Source of the DNA: Acidobacteria bacterium 37-71-11
Lineage (GTDB): Bacteria > Acidobacteriota > Thermoanaerobaculia > Thermoanaerobaculales > Thermoanaerobaculaceae
NCBI GenBank assembly: GCA_002279285.1
Contig: NCBR01000059.1
Location: 1-11,126 of the forward strand
Direction: 5' to 3'
DNA: 11,126 bases
The notes beneath the pieces are model-generated. The model was not told the origin of the DNA. It was given only the letters and a program-made list of their open reading frames with translations, and did no database searches. Each line of letters opens with the position of its first letter. Position 1 is the first letter of the stretch. Shown here piece after piece: positions 5,324-11,126 of this stretch. The position numbers were made by a program, and so were the translations under genes.

Positions 5324-7348
5324 ATGACCACGCGTGACGGGGCCGGGAGAACGAGAGCGCGGCGGCTGCGCACGATGTACCTCGCGCTGCTCGCAACGCT
5401 GGCGCTGGCGGCCGCGGCCGCGCAGCTGGCGGCGCCGGGCGGGGACCTGGCTGGGCTGGCGGTCACCGTGGCCGTGCTGTGGTCGCTGCCGGCAGTGTTC
5501 CTGGGGGTGCGGCGGCTGTGGCGCAGGCTCACCTACCGGGTCGGCGTGCGGCTCTTCATCTCCTACCTGCTGATCGGTTTGACCCCAATCGCCCTGGCCG
5601 CCTGCCTGGCGCTCGTCGTCGGCTATGCGCTCGTTGGCCAGTACGCCGCGGCCCGGGTTCGCGGCGAGATGGAAAACCTACGCGCCGCGATGGCCGGACT
5701 CGCCAAGGCGGCCGCTGCCGAAATGGCGGCGGGAAGGCCGGCGGATGCCCGCGGGACAGTCGAGCGCGGCGGCGGCCTCACCGACGGGATGCACCTGGAG
5801 TGGGTGCTCGACGCCCCCTCCGGCCGCGTGAGCAGCCCAGGCGCCGCCTCCTTGCCGGTCCCGCACTGGGCCACCGAGGCCGGGTGGCAGGGTGAGGTGC
5901 TTGATCGCCAGGCGGCCTACCTCGCTGCGGTGGCGCGCCACGGCGACGCGGTTGCGGCCGTCCTCATGCCGCTCGATCCCACCAACGCCCGCGTCTTCGG
6001 TCGCGGCCGGTGGTACGAGGTCCGCTTCGTGGCCGGCGCACAGGCGACGGGCCCGAAGAGCGGCACCGTCACGGTGACCAGCGCAGCGGCCAAGCCGGTG
6101 ACGGTCACCGTCGACGGCCGCAGCGCGCCCGAGACCCAGGTCGAACAATCGTGGCTCTCCGGGAGACCCCGCGAGGGCACCCGCTGGCAGCGGCTCCGGT
6201 TCCTCTGGCTGTGGACCGCGGGGACGCCGAGGGCACTCGACAGCGGCGCCGAACTCAAGGGCGTGCACGTGGTGGCCCTGATCAAACTGGCCCCGAGCGG
6301 CGCGATCGCGGATCTGTTCGGCCCTGGGAAGAAGGCCGGCAACGACTTCACGAGCGTACTGAGCATCCTGGGCATCGTGTTCGGCTCGCTGTACCTGGTC
6401 GCCGTCGGTTTCGCCGTCGTCATGATCCTCCGCGTCACGAGGGCGGCGGCGCGTCTGTCGCGCGGGGCGCGCGCTGTGGCGGCGGGCGACCTCGGCCACC
6501 GGATCCCGGTCAAGCGCCGCGACCAACTGGGCGACCTCGCGGTCTCCTTCAACGCCATGACCGAGTCGGTCAACGGCATGCTCGGGGCGGTGGCGGAGAA
6601 GGAGCGCCTGGCACGCGAGATGGTCCTCGCCCGCGAAATCCAGGAGAGCCTGCTGCCGCCGCGCGAGCTGACGAGCGGACCGCTCGAGCTGGTGGCGCAC
6701 TTCCGCCCGGCCGCCGAGGTCGGCGGGGACTACTTCGACGTCCTGGAGGCCGCCCCGGGCCGGCTCGTGGCGGCGATCGGCGACGTCGCGGGGCACGGGC
6801 TGCCGACGGGCCTGCTGATGGCCATGGTCAAATCCGCGGTGGCCGCCCTCACCGGCGAGGGGCGGCGCGGGCGCGACCTGCTCGAGCGCCTCAACCGCCT
6901 CCTCCTCGCCCAGCCGTTGCAGCAGCGCATGGTCTCGCTCGCCCTCGCCGAGATCGACAGCGCCACGGCCCGGCTCGAGATCACGAGCGCCGGACACCCC
7001 CCCGGCGTGCTGCTGGCCTCCGACGGCACCACCGAGGAGATCCTGCTCGGCTCGCTCCCGCTCGGCCACCGCTGGCCCGACCCGCCCCCCACCCGGACCC
7101 TCGCGTTCGCCCCCGGGAGCCGGCTCCTGCTCTACTCCGACGGCCTCGTGGAGGGGCGCAACGCCGCCGGGGAGCCGTTCGGCTACGAGGCGCTGCACGC
7201 GGTGCTCGCCGCGCACCGCGAGGCGCCGCCGCGCGAGCTGCTCGCCGCCCTCGTCGACGCGCTCGACCGCCACCTCGCCGGCGCGCCGCTCGCCGACGAC
7301 CTCACCATCGTGCTCGTCGAGCACGGGCGGCCGGCGGGCGGCGGCTAG
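5324..7348 (+). CDS. Membrane HAMP-SpoIIE (RsbU-like PP2C-type) serine/threonine phosphatase
   Basis: The protein has 674 residues. Hydrophobic segments lie at about 17-35, 42-62, 77-104 and 344-369. The stretch between the third and fourth (about 105-340) is probably an extracytoplasmic sensor. A HAMP linker follows (370-416, with the AAGDLGHRIPV turn). The PP2C-type SpoIIE domain (about 440-665) carries its metal-ligand motifs: GGDYFD (467-472), GDVAGHG (486-492, Asp487), YSDG (Asp606) and DD at 658-659. Such proteins dephosphorylate an anti-sigma-factor antagonist in partner-switching systems. No kinase or antagonist gene is in this window, so the target is unknown. ATG 5324 is preceded by AGGAAGG with a 5-base spacer. 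The TAG stop overlaps the convergent pgpA stop. Confidence 0.93.
   Translation: MTTRDGAGRTRARRLRTMYLALLATLALAAAAAQLAAPGGDLAGLAVTVAVLWSLPAVFLGVRRLWRRLTYRVGVRLFISYLLIGLTPIALAACLALVVGYALVGQYAAARVRGEMENLRAAMAGLAKAAAAEMAAGRPADARGTVERGGGLTDGMHLEWVLDAPSGRVSSPGAASLPVPHWATEAGWQGEVLDRQAAYLAAVARHGDAVAAVLMPLDPTNARVFGRGRWYEVRFVAGAQATGPKSGTVTVTSAAAKPVTVTVDGRSAPETQVEQSWLSGRPREGTRWQRLRFLWLWTAGTPRALDSGAELKGVHVVALIKLAPSGAIADLFGPGKKAGNDFTSVLSILGIVFGSLYLVAVGFAVVMILRVTRAAARLSRGARAVAAGDLGHRIPVKRRDQLGDLAVSFNAMTESVNGMLGAVAEKERLAREMVLAREIQESLLPPRELTSGPLELVAHFRPAAEVGGDYFDVLEAAPGRLVAAIGDVAGHGLPTGLLMAMVKSAVAALTGEGRRGRDLLERLNRLLLAQPLQQRMVSLALAEIDSATARLEITSAGHPPGVLLASDGTTEEILLGSLPLGHRWPDPPPTRTLAFAPGSRLLLYSDGLVEGRNAAGEPFGYEALHAVLAAHREAPPRELLAALVDALDRHLAGAPLADDLTIVLVEHGRPAGGG
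7345..7348. other. CTAG palindrome shared by two convergent stop codons
   Basis: The rightward phosphatase gene ends with TAG at 7346-7348 and the leftward pgpA ends with TAG at 7347-7345 on the minus strand. One CTAG tetranucleotide serves both stops, leaving no intergenic space for a terminator for either. Confidence 0.95.
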
Positions 7349-7833
7349 CGCGCCAGCAGCGAGAGCAGGATCGTTGCAACCGCGCCGGCGGCGAGGCCGG
7401 CCGCGAGGTCGTCGGCCACGATCCCCCAGCCGCCGGGGAGCGCCTCGAGGCGCCGGATCGGCCACGGTTTGACCACGTCGAAGGCGCGGAAGAGGAGGAA
7501 CGCCGCCGCCAGCTCGGCCGCGCCCGGCGGGCGCCGTTGCGCGAGCGCGACCACCGCGAGCGCCGCCCACTGCCCGGCGACCTCGTCGAGGACGACCGGG
7601 TGGGGATCGACCACCCCGCGACGGCGGGCCTCCGCGCCGCACGCCCAGACCGACACCGGCAAGAGCCCCGCGAGGCCGGCGAGCGCGACCGCGGCCACGG
7701 CGGACGGCCAGAGCGCCAAGGCGCCCCAGAAAAGTGCGGCGCCGGCCACCGACCCGACCGTGGTGCCGGGTGCCGGGAGCCGGTCCCCGAGCCCGCCGAC
7801 GGTGGCGAGGGCGCGAGCGAGCGCCGCCCTCAC
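7345..7833 (-). CDS. pgpA: Phosphatidylglycerophosphatase A
   Basis: Inner-membrane phosphatase that removes phosphate from phosphatidylglycerophosphate to make phosphatidylglycerol. The protein has 162 residues, the usual PgpA length. Conserved motifs are in order: PAPGTTVGS (20-28), DPHPVVLDEVAGQW (76-89), RAFDVVKPWP (116-125) and GGWGIVADD (134-142). Hydrophobic helices lie between them and at the C-terminus. GTG 7833 is chosen because it overlaps the mpl stop as GTGA and has GGGAGG 4 bases before it; the frame extends upstream to 7899, but only as an overlap within mpl. It is translationally coupled to mpl, and its TAG shares a CTAG palindrome with the convergent phosphatase gene. Confidence 0.94.
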   Translation of the reverse strand: MRAALARALATVGGLGDRLPAPGTTVGSVAGAALFWGALALWPSAVAAVALAGLAGLLPVSVWACGAEARRRGVVDPHPVVLDEVAGQWAALAVVALAQRRPPGAAELAAAFLLFRAFDVVKPWPIRRLEALPGGWGIVADDLAAGLAAGAVATILLSLLAR

Positions 7834-9227
7834 CGCTCCTCCCGCAGCTCGGCGAGCAGCCGGCGCGGCAGGCCGCCGAAGTCGCCGGAGGACATGCACA
7901 GCACCACATCGCCGGGGCGCAGGTAACCGTGGACTGCGGCCGCGAAGTCGCCGGTCTCGGGCAGTTCGCCGGCCTCGGTGCCGCGGCGGCGCAGCGCGGC
8001 GATGAGGGCGCCGCGGTCGAGGGCGTGCTCGCCGAGGCGGGCGCGGTGGAAGACGGGCGCCACGAGGGCGACGTCCGCGTTCGCCAACGCCCCCTCGTAC
8101 GCGGCCGCGAACACGGTGCCGCCGGCGGTGAGGGAGCGCGGCTCGAACACCGCCACCAGGCGCCGGCCGGGGAAGCGGTGCCGGGCGCCCGCGAGGGTCA
8201 TGGCGACCGCAGTCGGATGGTGGGCGAAATCGTCCACCACCGCGATCCCGCCGGCTTCGCCGACGAATTCGAGCCGCCGCCTAACGCCGGGGAACGTCGC
8301 CGCCGCGGCCGCGACCGCCTCCGGCGCCATCCCCGCGAGCAGGGCGCAGGTGACGGCGGCCATCAGGTTGTCGAGGTTGTGCCGGCCCACCAGCGGGGCC
8401 GCGACGTCGAAGGCGCGCCCTTCCCAGGTCAAGGTCGCGCGCAGGCGGCCGTCATCGTGCCCCCACGCGGTGCAGGCGAGGGCGGCCGCGGGCCCGAGCC
8501 CGTACCAGACGGCGCGGGGGTGCCCTGCGGCCACCGCCCGGGCCCCCTCGTCCCCGGCGTTGGCGACGACGGCGCCGCCGCTGCCGACCAGTGCCGTTCC
8601 GGCACGGAACGCTGCCAGGATGGCATCGAGATCAGGGTAGATGTCGCCGTGGTCGAACTCGACGTTGCCGACCACGAACAGGTGCGGGGCGTAGTGGAGG
8701 AACTTCGGCCCTTTGTCGAAGAACGCGGTGTTGTACTCGTCCCCCTCGACGACCGTCCAGCCGCCGTGCCCCAGCCGCCACGGTGTGCCGCCGACCGGGA
8801 CCCCGCCGATCAGCGCGGTGGGATCGAGCCCCCCGGCCGTCAGGAGGTGGGTGGTGAGAGCGGTGGTCGTCGTCTTGCCGTGGGTCCCGGCGACCACGAC
8901 CGCGCGCGCCGGGCGGCAGAACCGTTCTCCGAACGCCGCCGCCTGGGAGGTGTACAAAAGGCCGCGCGCGAGCACGGCCTGAACCTCGACGTTGGTGCGT
9001 GGGATGGCGTTGCCGATGACGACCTGGTCGAGGTCGGCCGGGATCCCGGCGGGGTCGAAGCCAACGCGGACCGGGATCCCGAGTTCGGCCAGCAACTCCG
9101 AGGTGGGGGGATAGAGCGCGACGTCCACCCCGGAAACCCTGTCCCCGGCTTCATGCAGGAGGCCGGCGAGCGCCGCCGTGGCCGTGCCTCCGATCGGGAG
9201 CAGGTAGTAGTGGCAAGGTTTCTGCAT
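7830..9227 (-). CDS. mpl: UDP-N-acetylmuramate:L-alanyl-gamma-D-glutamyl-meso-diaminopimelate ligase
   Basis: Cytoplasmic Mur-family ligase that recycles the murein tripeptide by joining it to UDP-MurNAc using ATP. The protein has 465 residues, usual for Mpl. Motifs in order: an N-terminal glycine-rich UDP-binding segment PIGGTATAALAG (11-22), the ATP-binding P-loop AGTHGKTTTT (113-122), the Mpl-type EGDEYNTAFFDKGPKFLHY (161-179), NVEFDHGDIY (188-197), GRHNLDN (281-287), RRRLEF (316-321), DDFAHHPTA (332-340) and EPRS (362-365). The EGDEY...FFDK segment separates Mpl from MurC. It implies a meso-DAP cell wall and peptidoglycan recycling. ATG 9227 is used although its Shine-Dalgarno (GGAG, 13 bases away) is weak. 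It is the first gene of a two-gene operon with pgpA and is divergent from the DUF1573 gene. Confidence 0.96.
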   Translation of the reverse strand: MQKPCHYYLLPIGGTATAALAGLLHEAGDRVSGVDVALYPPTSELLAELGIPVRVGFDPAGIPADLDQVVIGNAIPRTNVEVQAVLARGLLYTSQAAAFGERFCRPARAVVVAGTHGKTTTTALTTHLLTAGGLDPTALIGGVPVGGTPWRLGHGGWTVVEGDEYNTAFFDKGPKFLHYAPHLFVVGNVEFDHGDIYPDLDAILAAFRAGTALVGSGGAVVANAGDEGARAVAAGHPRAVWYGLGPAAALACTAWGHDDGRLRATLTWEGRAFDVAAPLVGRHNLDNLMAAVTCALLAGMAPEAVAAAAATFPGVRRRLEFVGEAGGIAVVDDFAHHPTAVAMTLAGARHRFPGRRLVAVFEPRSLTAGGTVFAAAYEGALANADVALVAPVFHRARLGEHALDRGALIAALRRRGTEAGELPETGDFAAAVHGYLRPGDVVLCMSSGDFGGLPRRLLAELREER

Positions 9228-9232
9228 GACGT

Positions 9233-9262
9233 TTGGCGCACTCCGGCGCGGGGGTGTACGAT
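9233..9262 (+). promoter_or_regulatory. Sigma70-like promoter for the DUF1573 gene
   Basis: TTGGCG (9233-9238) is followed by an 18-base spacer and TACGAT (9257-9262), 4 of 6 matches to each consensus box. It lies within the 85-base gap divergent from mpl; its -35 begins 6 bases from the mpl start codon. Transcription would begin near 9269. Confidence 0.5.
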
Positions 9263-9268
9263 ACCACC

Positions 9269-9283
9269 TCCGGGGAACCCGGA
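9269..9283. promoter_or_regulatory. Palindromic operator candidate
   Basis: TCCGGG-GAA-CCCGGA is a perfect 6+6 inverted repeat with a 3-base centre. It starts 7 bases after the putative -10, so it would cover the predicted transcription start of the DUF1573 gene. It could be a repressor site or a leader hairpin. No regulator is identified. Confidence 0.35.
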
Positions 9284-9312
9284 ATCAGTCGCAGACGAGA
9301 GGAGATCACCCG

Positions 9313-10377
9313 ATGAACCGTACGATTCTGAACTCGCTCGCAGCGGTGTTGGTTGCGACGGCGGCGTTCGCCCAGCCTAAGGCTGCGCCTGCCACTAAGC
9401 CGGCCGCTGCGGCCGCCGCGAAGGCCGCCGAGACGCCGCAGCCGGCCATTGACATCGTCAACAAGATCCAGGACTTCGGCACCGTCCCCAAGGGAGAGAA
9501 GATCAAGGCCACGTTCCAGGTGCGCAACACCGGCAAGGCGCCGCTCGAGATCAGCCAAGTGCGGCCGACGTGCGGCTGCACGGTGGCGAGCTTCGACCGC
9601 ACGATCGCCCCGGGTGCCACCGGCACGATCACCGCCGACGTGGACACGGCCGGCTTCACCGGGCCGATCTCCAAGGCGGTCCTGGTGTTCTCCAACGACC
9701 CGACGGCCCCCCAGGTCAACCTGGTGATCAAGGCCGACGTGCGGGCGTTCATCGAGGTCCTGCCGCGGCCGCTCGTGATCTTCACCAACGTGCTCCAGGG
9801 CGAAGCCGCGACGCAGAAGCTGGTGCTGGCCTCGGCAGACGGCTCCAACTTCAAGATCGAGAGCGCCGCCGCCAGCAGCGGTCCGTACCAGCTCAGCTAC
9901 CGCGAACTCCCGGCCAAGGAGCGCATCCCTGACCGCAAGGGCTCGCAGTGGGAACTCACCGTCACCGTGCCGGCGAACGCGCCGGAGGGGATGCTCAACC
10001 AGAAGATCGTCGTCAAGACCACGTCGCCCAAGGCGCCCGAGGTGACGATCAACGTGACCGGCGCGGTGCGCCCGGTCGTCCAGGTCATTCCGGGCACGAT
10101 CGACTTCGGAACCGTGGCGGGCGATGCCCTGATCGGCCACAACGTGCTGATCATCAACAACCGCCAGGGGGCCCAGCTGCAGCTCTCCGACGTCAAGGTC
10201 GACAACCCCAACTTCACGGCCGAGGTCCTCCCGCTCCAGGCCGGCCAGCGCTACCAGGTGGCGGTGAGCATGAAGGCCGGGGTGTCCAAGGGGGCGCAGA
10301 AGGCGACCCTCACGATCACCACCAACGACCCGCTGCGCAAGTCGATCGAGATCCCGATCAGCGCCGTCGTCCAGTAA
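9313..10377 (+). CDS. Exported DUF1573 protein with three Ig-like repeats
   Basis: The protein has 354 residues. A Sec signal peptide (1-20) ends AAFA before Gln21, then an Ala/Pro/Lys-rich linker runs to about residue 45. A canonical DUF1573 domain follows: DFGTVPKGE (54-62), FQVRNTGKAPLEI (68-80) and the PTCGCT signature (85-90). A second, more divergent beta-sandwich repeat lies at about 150-250. A third, beginning IDFGTVAGD (263-271), runs to the end. DUF1573 belongs to the Ig-like ASH/MSP superfold and is common in exported proteins of Bacteroidota, Planctomycetota and Acidobacteriota; its biochemical role is unknown. ATG 9313 has AGGAG with an 8-base spacer. The gene is monocistronic, with its own promoter and a strong terminator. 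Confidence 0.9.
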   Translation: MNRTILNSLAAVLVATAAFAQPKAAPATKPAAAAAAKAAETPQPAIDIVNKIQDFGTVPKGEKIKATFQVRNTGKAPLEISQVRPTCGCTVASFDRTIAPGATGTITADVDTAGFTGPISKAVLVFSNDPTAPQVNLVIKADVRAFIEVLPRPLVIFTNVLQGEAATQKLVLASADGSNFKIESAAASSGPYQLSYRELPAKERIPDRKGSQWELTVTVPANAPEGMLNQKIVVKTTSPKAPEVTINVTGAVRPVVQVIPGTIDFGTVAGDALIGHNVLIINNRQGAQLQLSDVKVDNPNFTAEVLPLQAGQRYQVAVSMKAGVSKGAQKATLTITTNDPLRKSIEIPISAVVQ

Positions 10378-10402
10378 TCGCTCCGCACCAGACCGCAATC
10401 TG

Positions 10403-10438
10403 CGGCGCGCCAGGGCTTCCTGGCGCGCCGTGTTTTTT
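10403..10438 (+). terminator. Intrinsic terminator of the DUF1573 gene
   Basis: A perfect 12-bp stem CGGCGCGCCAGG (10403-10414) pairs with CCTGGCGCGCCG (10419-10430) around a GCTT loop, followed by TGTTTTTT. It begins 25 bases after the stop codon. No A-run precedes the stem, so it works on plus-strand transcripts only. Confidence 0.95.
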
Positions 10439-10531
10439 GGCGAGGTCTCTTGCTTGCCGGCCTTGCAGGTGGCCCGGTCTCTTCCTTCACTGCGTGAGGC
10501 CATCTCTATTTGCCCCGCGGGCTGCGGCCGT

Positions 10532-10569
10532 GGTCGCTCGGGCGGCGCATCGAGCGCCGCCCTCCGACC
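10532..10569. other. Conserved hairpin near the left end of the element
   Basis: GGGCGGCGC (10540-10548) pairs perfectly with GCGCCGCCC (10554-10562) around ATCGA. It is enclosed by GGTCG (10532-10536) and CGACC (10565-10569). The same structure is present in the other copy at 14-50 with no base changes. Confidence 0.75.
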
Positions 10570-10614
10570 CGCCTGCGCGTGCGACCGAGCTGGCCAGATC
10601 GCTGGGCGGAGCCT

Positions 10615-10646
10615 CGCCGTTCCCTTCGCTTCGCTCAGGGCCGGCG
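10615..10646 (-). repeat. Second tandem-GA hairpin (CCTGAG...CGAAGG type), inside the element
   Basis: Read on the minus strand: an outer CGCCG/CGGCG stem, then CCCT/AGGG, a symmetric GA/GA mismatch, GC/GC, and a GAA loop. It has the same CCT-GA-...-GA-AGG frame as the hairpin at 4087-4128 but a shorter upper stem. Confidence 0.55.
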
Positions 10647-10882
10647 TTTCCACCCGCCGTTCTGGCCGCTCGGGACCCGCACGCTCCGGCGCAACCGGCC
10701 TCCGCCCCCTGGGCGGTCTTGGCCCCCACCCCCCCGCTTGACGTCGCGGGCGCCCAGCTCCAGTGGCGCGGGCGCCCTCGCCCGCGCACCACAGCCTCCT
10801 GTCAGGACTCTCGGCCTGCAGCAGGACCTCCGATCTGGGGGCGGGGGGGTCGTCCATCCGCCGGTGCCGCGGGTGGCCATTG

Positions 10883-11054
10883 GCTCCTGCGCCCGCGGGT
10901 CCCGGACGGACGAGCCGCGCCGGGGTGTCGCTGGCTCCGACCGAGCGTCTTGTGCGAGGGAGGAGACCAGCGAGGGGCCCCGGCGCGGATCGCCCTGTCC
11001 GGTCGCGGGCACAGGAGCATGCGGGCCCGGGCGCGGGGGCGCCCGGGCCCGCAT
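10883..11054. other. Long nested foldback plus perfect 16-bp hairpin
   Basis: Nested pairings: 10883-10897 with 11004-11018 (15 positions, one mismatch), 10902-10907 with 10997-11002 (6 bp), 10915-10925 with 10978-10988 (11 bp, perfect), 10928-10934 with 10967-10973 (7 bp, perfect), and 10935-10938 with 10962-10965 (4 bp). The rod is followed with no gap by ATGCGGGCCCGGGCGC (11019-11034) pairing perfectly with 11039-11054 around GGGG. The complementarity is seen directly. That it is an RNA, and which strand is transcribed, is unknown; no U-tract follows. Confidence 0.65.
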
Positions 11055-11110
11055 CCGGCCACCCGCGGGACCGGCACGCAAGAAAGCCTCACGCAGTGAA
11101 AAGGAGAAGC

Positions 11111-11126
11111 ATGGCGCGGGGGCGAG
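11111..11126 (+). CDS. Possible start of a gene cut off by the window edge
   Basis: ATG at 11111 is preceded by AAGGAG (11101-11106) with a 4-base spacer and begins Met-Ala-Arg-Gly-Arg before the sequence ends. The purine-rich binding site abuts the right terminus of the repeat element. Only five codons are visible, so no product can be named, and it may not be a gene. Confidence 0.3.

Larger units (their letters stand above)
10486..11100 (+). repeat. TIR-bounded, non-coding, structured dispersed element of about 615 bp
   Basis: The left end TTCACTGCGTGAGGC (10486-10500) is the exact reverse complement of GCCTCACGCAGTGAA (11086-11100), giving 15-bp terminal inverted repeats. Purine-rich bases continue just outside all three observed ends (GAAGAGAA, GGAAGAGA, AAGGAGAA). 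The first 96 bases recur inverted at 1-97. Open frames inside show no recognisable domain and look like GC-rich shadow frames. The interior carries several perfect or near-perfect hairpins: 10540-10562, 10615-10646, 10766-10787 and 11019-11054, plus a long nested foldback at 10883-11018. It is MITE-like in form, but could equally encode a structured RNA. No transposase is present and no target-site duplication is obvious. Confidence 0.65.

Noticed and set aside
5678..7909. A 743-codon open frame on the minus strand opposite the phosphatase and pgpA
   Set aside because: It is antisense to well-supported genes, is made of Arg/Gly/Ala/Pro-rich sequence with no domain, and is the expected shadow frame of GC-rich coding DNA.
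9276..9299. A third AAC-N17-CGA motif, before the DUF1573 gene
   Set aside because: It lacks the CGT of the other two, is short enough to occur by chance, and would place the -10 directly beside the Shine-Dalgarno sequence. The sigma70-like boxes are a better explanation.
7734..9380. A 548-codon plus-strand open frame opposite mpl
   Set aside because: mpl is certain from its motifs. The opposite frame also crosses the intergenic control region, and no domain is visible.
9151..10857. A 568-codon minus-strand open frame across the DUF1573 gene and the right-hand element
   Set aside because: It runs antisense through the DUF1573 gene and its strong terminator into repeat DNA. It is low-complexity throughout.
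10486..11126. HEARO/omega-type guide RNA upstream of an IscB-like gene
   Set aside because: The five visible codons after the element do not resemble an IscB start, and none of the family's conserved RNA features could be identified. Structure plus a following start codon is not enough.
1..11126. CRISPR array, tRNA, rRNA or insertion sequence
   Set aside because: No regularly spaced direct repeats, no cloverleaf or rRNA-like sequence, and no transposase or recombinase motifs on either strand.

Overview
The window is very GC-rich and strongly third-position-GC biased. Its genes belong to a Gram-negative-type bacterium: a muropeptide-recycling ligase, a membrane-anchored periplasmic metal-sensor-like protein and an exported DUF1573 protein. 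Gene content and style are compatible with Acidobacteriota or a similar high-GC soil or sediment lineage, but nothing here fixes the taxon. I see no transposase, integrase, phage gene, CRISPR array, tRNA or rRNA.

Left part (minus strand, 2334 down to 121). A bacterial ferritin (1843-2334) lies upstream of a three-gene extracytoplasmic-function (ECF) operon. The operon has a sigma factor (1019-1672), a small single-pass membrane protein that is a candidate anti-sigma factor (618-1013), and an anchored Spy/CpxP/CnrX-type protein with a His/Met-rich tail (121-621). The three genes are tightly packed (5-nt gap, then a GTGA overlap). They are preceded by a good ECF-type promoter (AAC-N17-CGTCT at 1705-1734), which suggests autoregulation. 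The layout resembles the CnrH/CnrY/CnrX metal-sensing system.

Middle (plus strand, 2576-7348). A MoxR/magnesium-chelatase-like AAA+ ATPase is followed by a von Willebrand factor A (VWA) protein, the usual two-component chaperone-like pair. Between them lies a hairpin repeat with tandem GA mismatches. A four-helix membrane HAMP-SpoIIE (RsbU-like) Ser/Thr phosphatase follows. Its TAG stop shares one CTAG palindrome with the TAG stop of the convergent pgpA.

Right part. mpl (7830-9227, minus) and pgpA (7345-7833, minus) form a two-gene operon for cell-wall recycling and phosphatidylglycerol synthesis, overlapping by GTGA. Divergent from mpl is an exported triple-domain DUF1573 protein (9313-10377, plus). 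It has a sigma70-like promoter, a palindromic operator candidate and a textbook intrinsic terminator (10403-10438).

The least explained part is the non-coding right end. A roughly 615-bp, TIR-bounded, heavily structured element (10486-11100) is present here. The end of a second, inverted copy occupies 1-97, so two copies flank about 10.4 kb. Its right half folds into a long nested rod (10883-11018) followed directly by a perfect 16-bp hairpin (11019-11054). A possible gene start with a ribosome binding site lies 10 nt beyond the right terminus.
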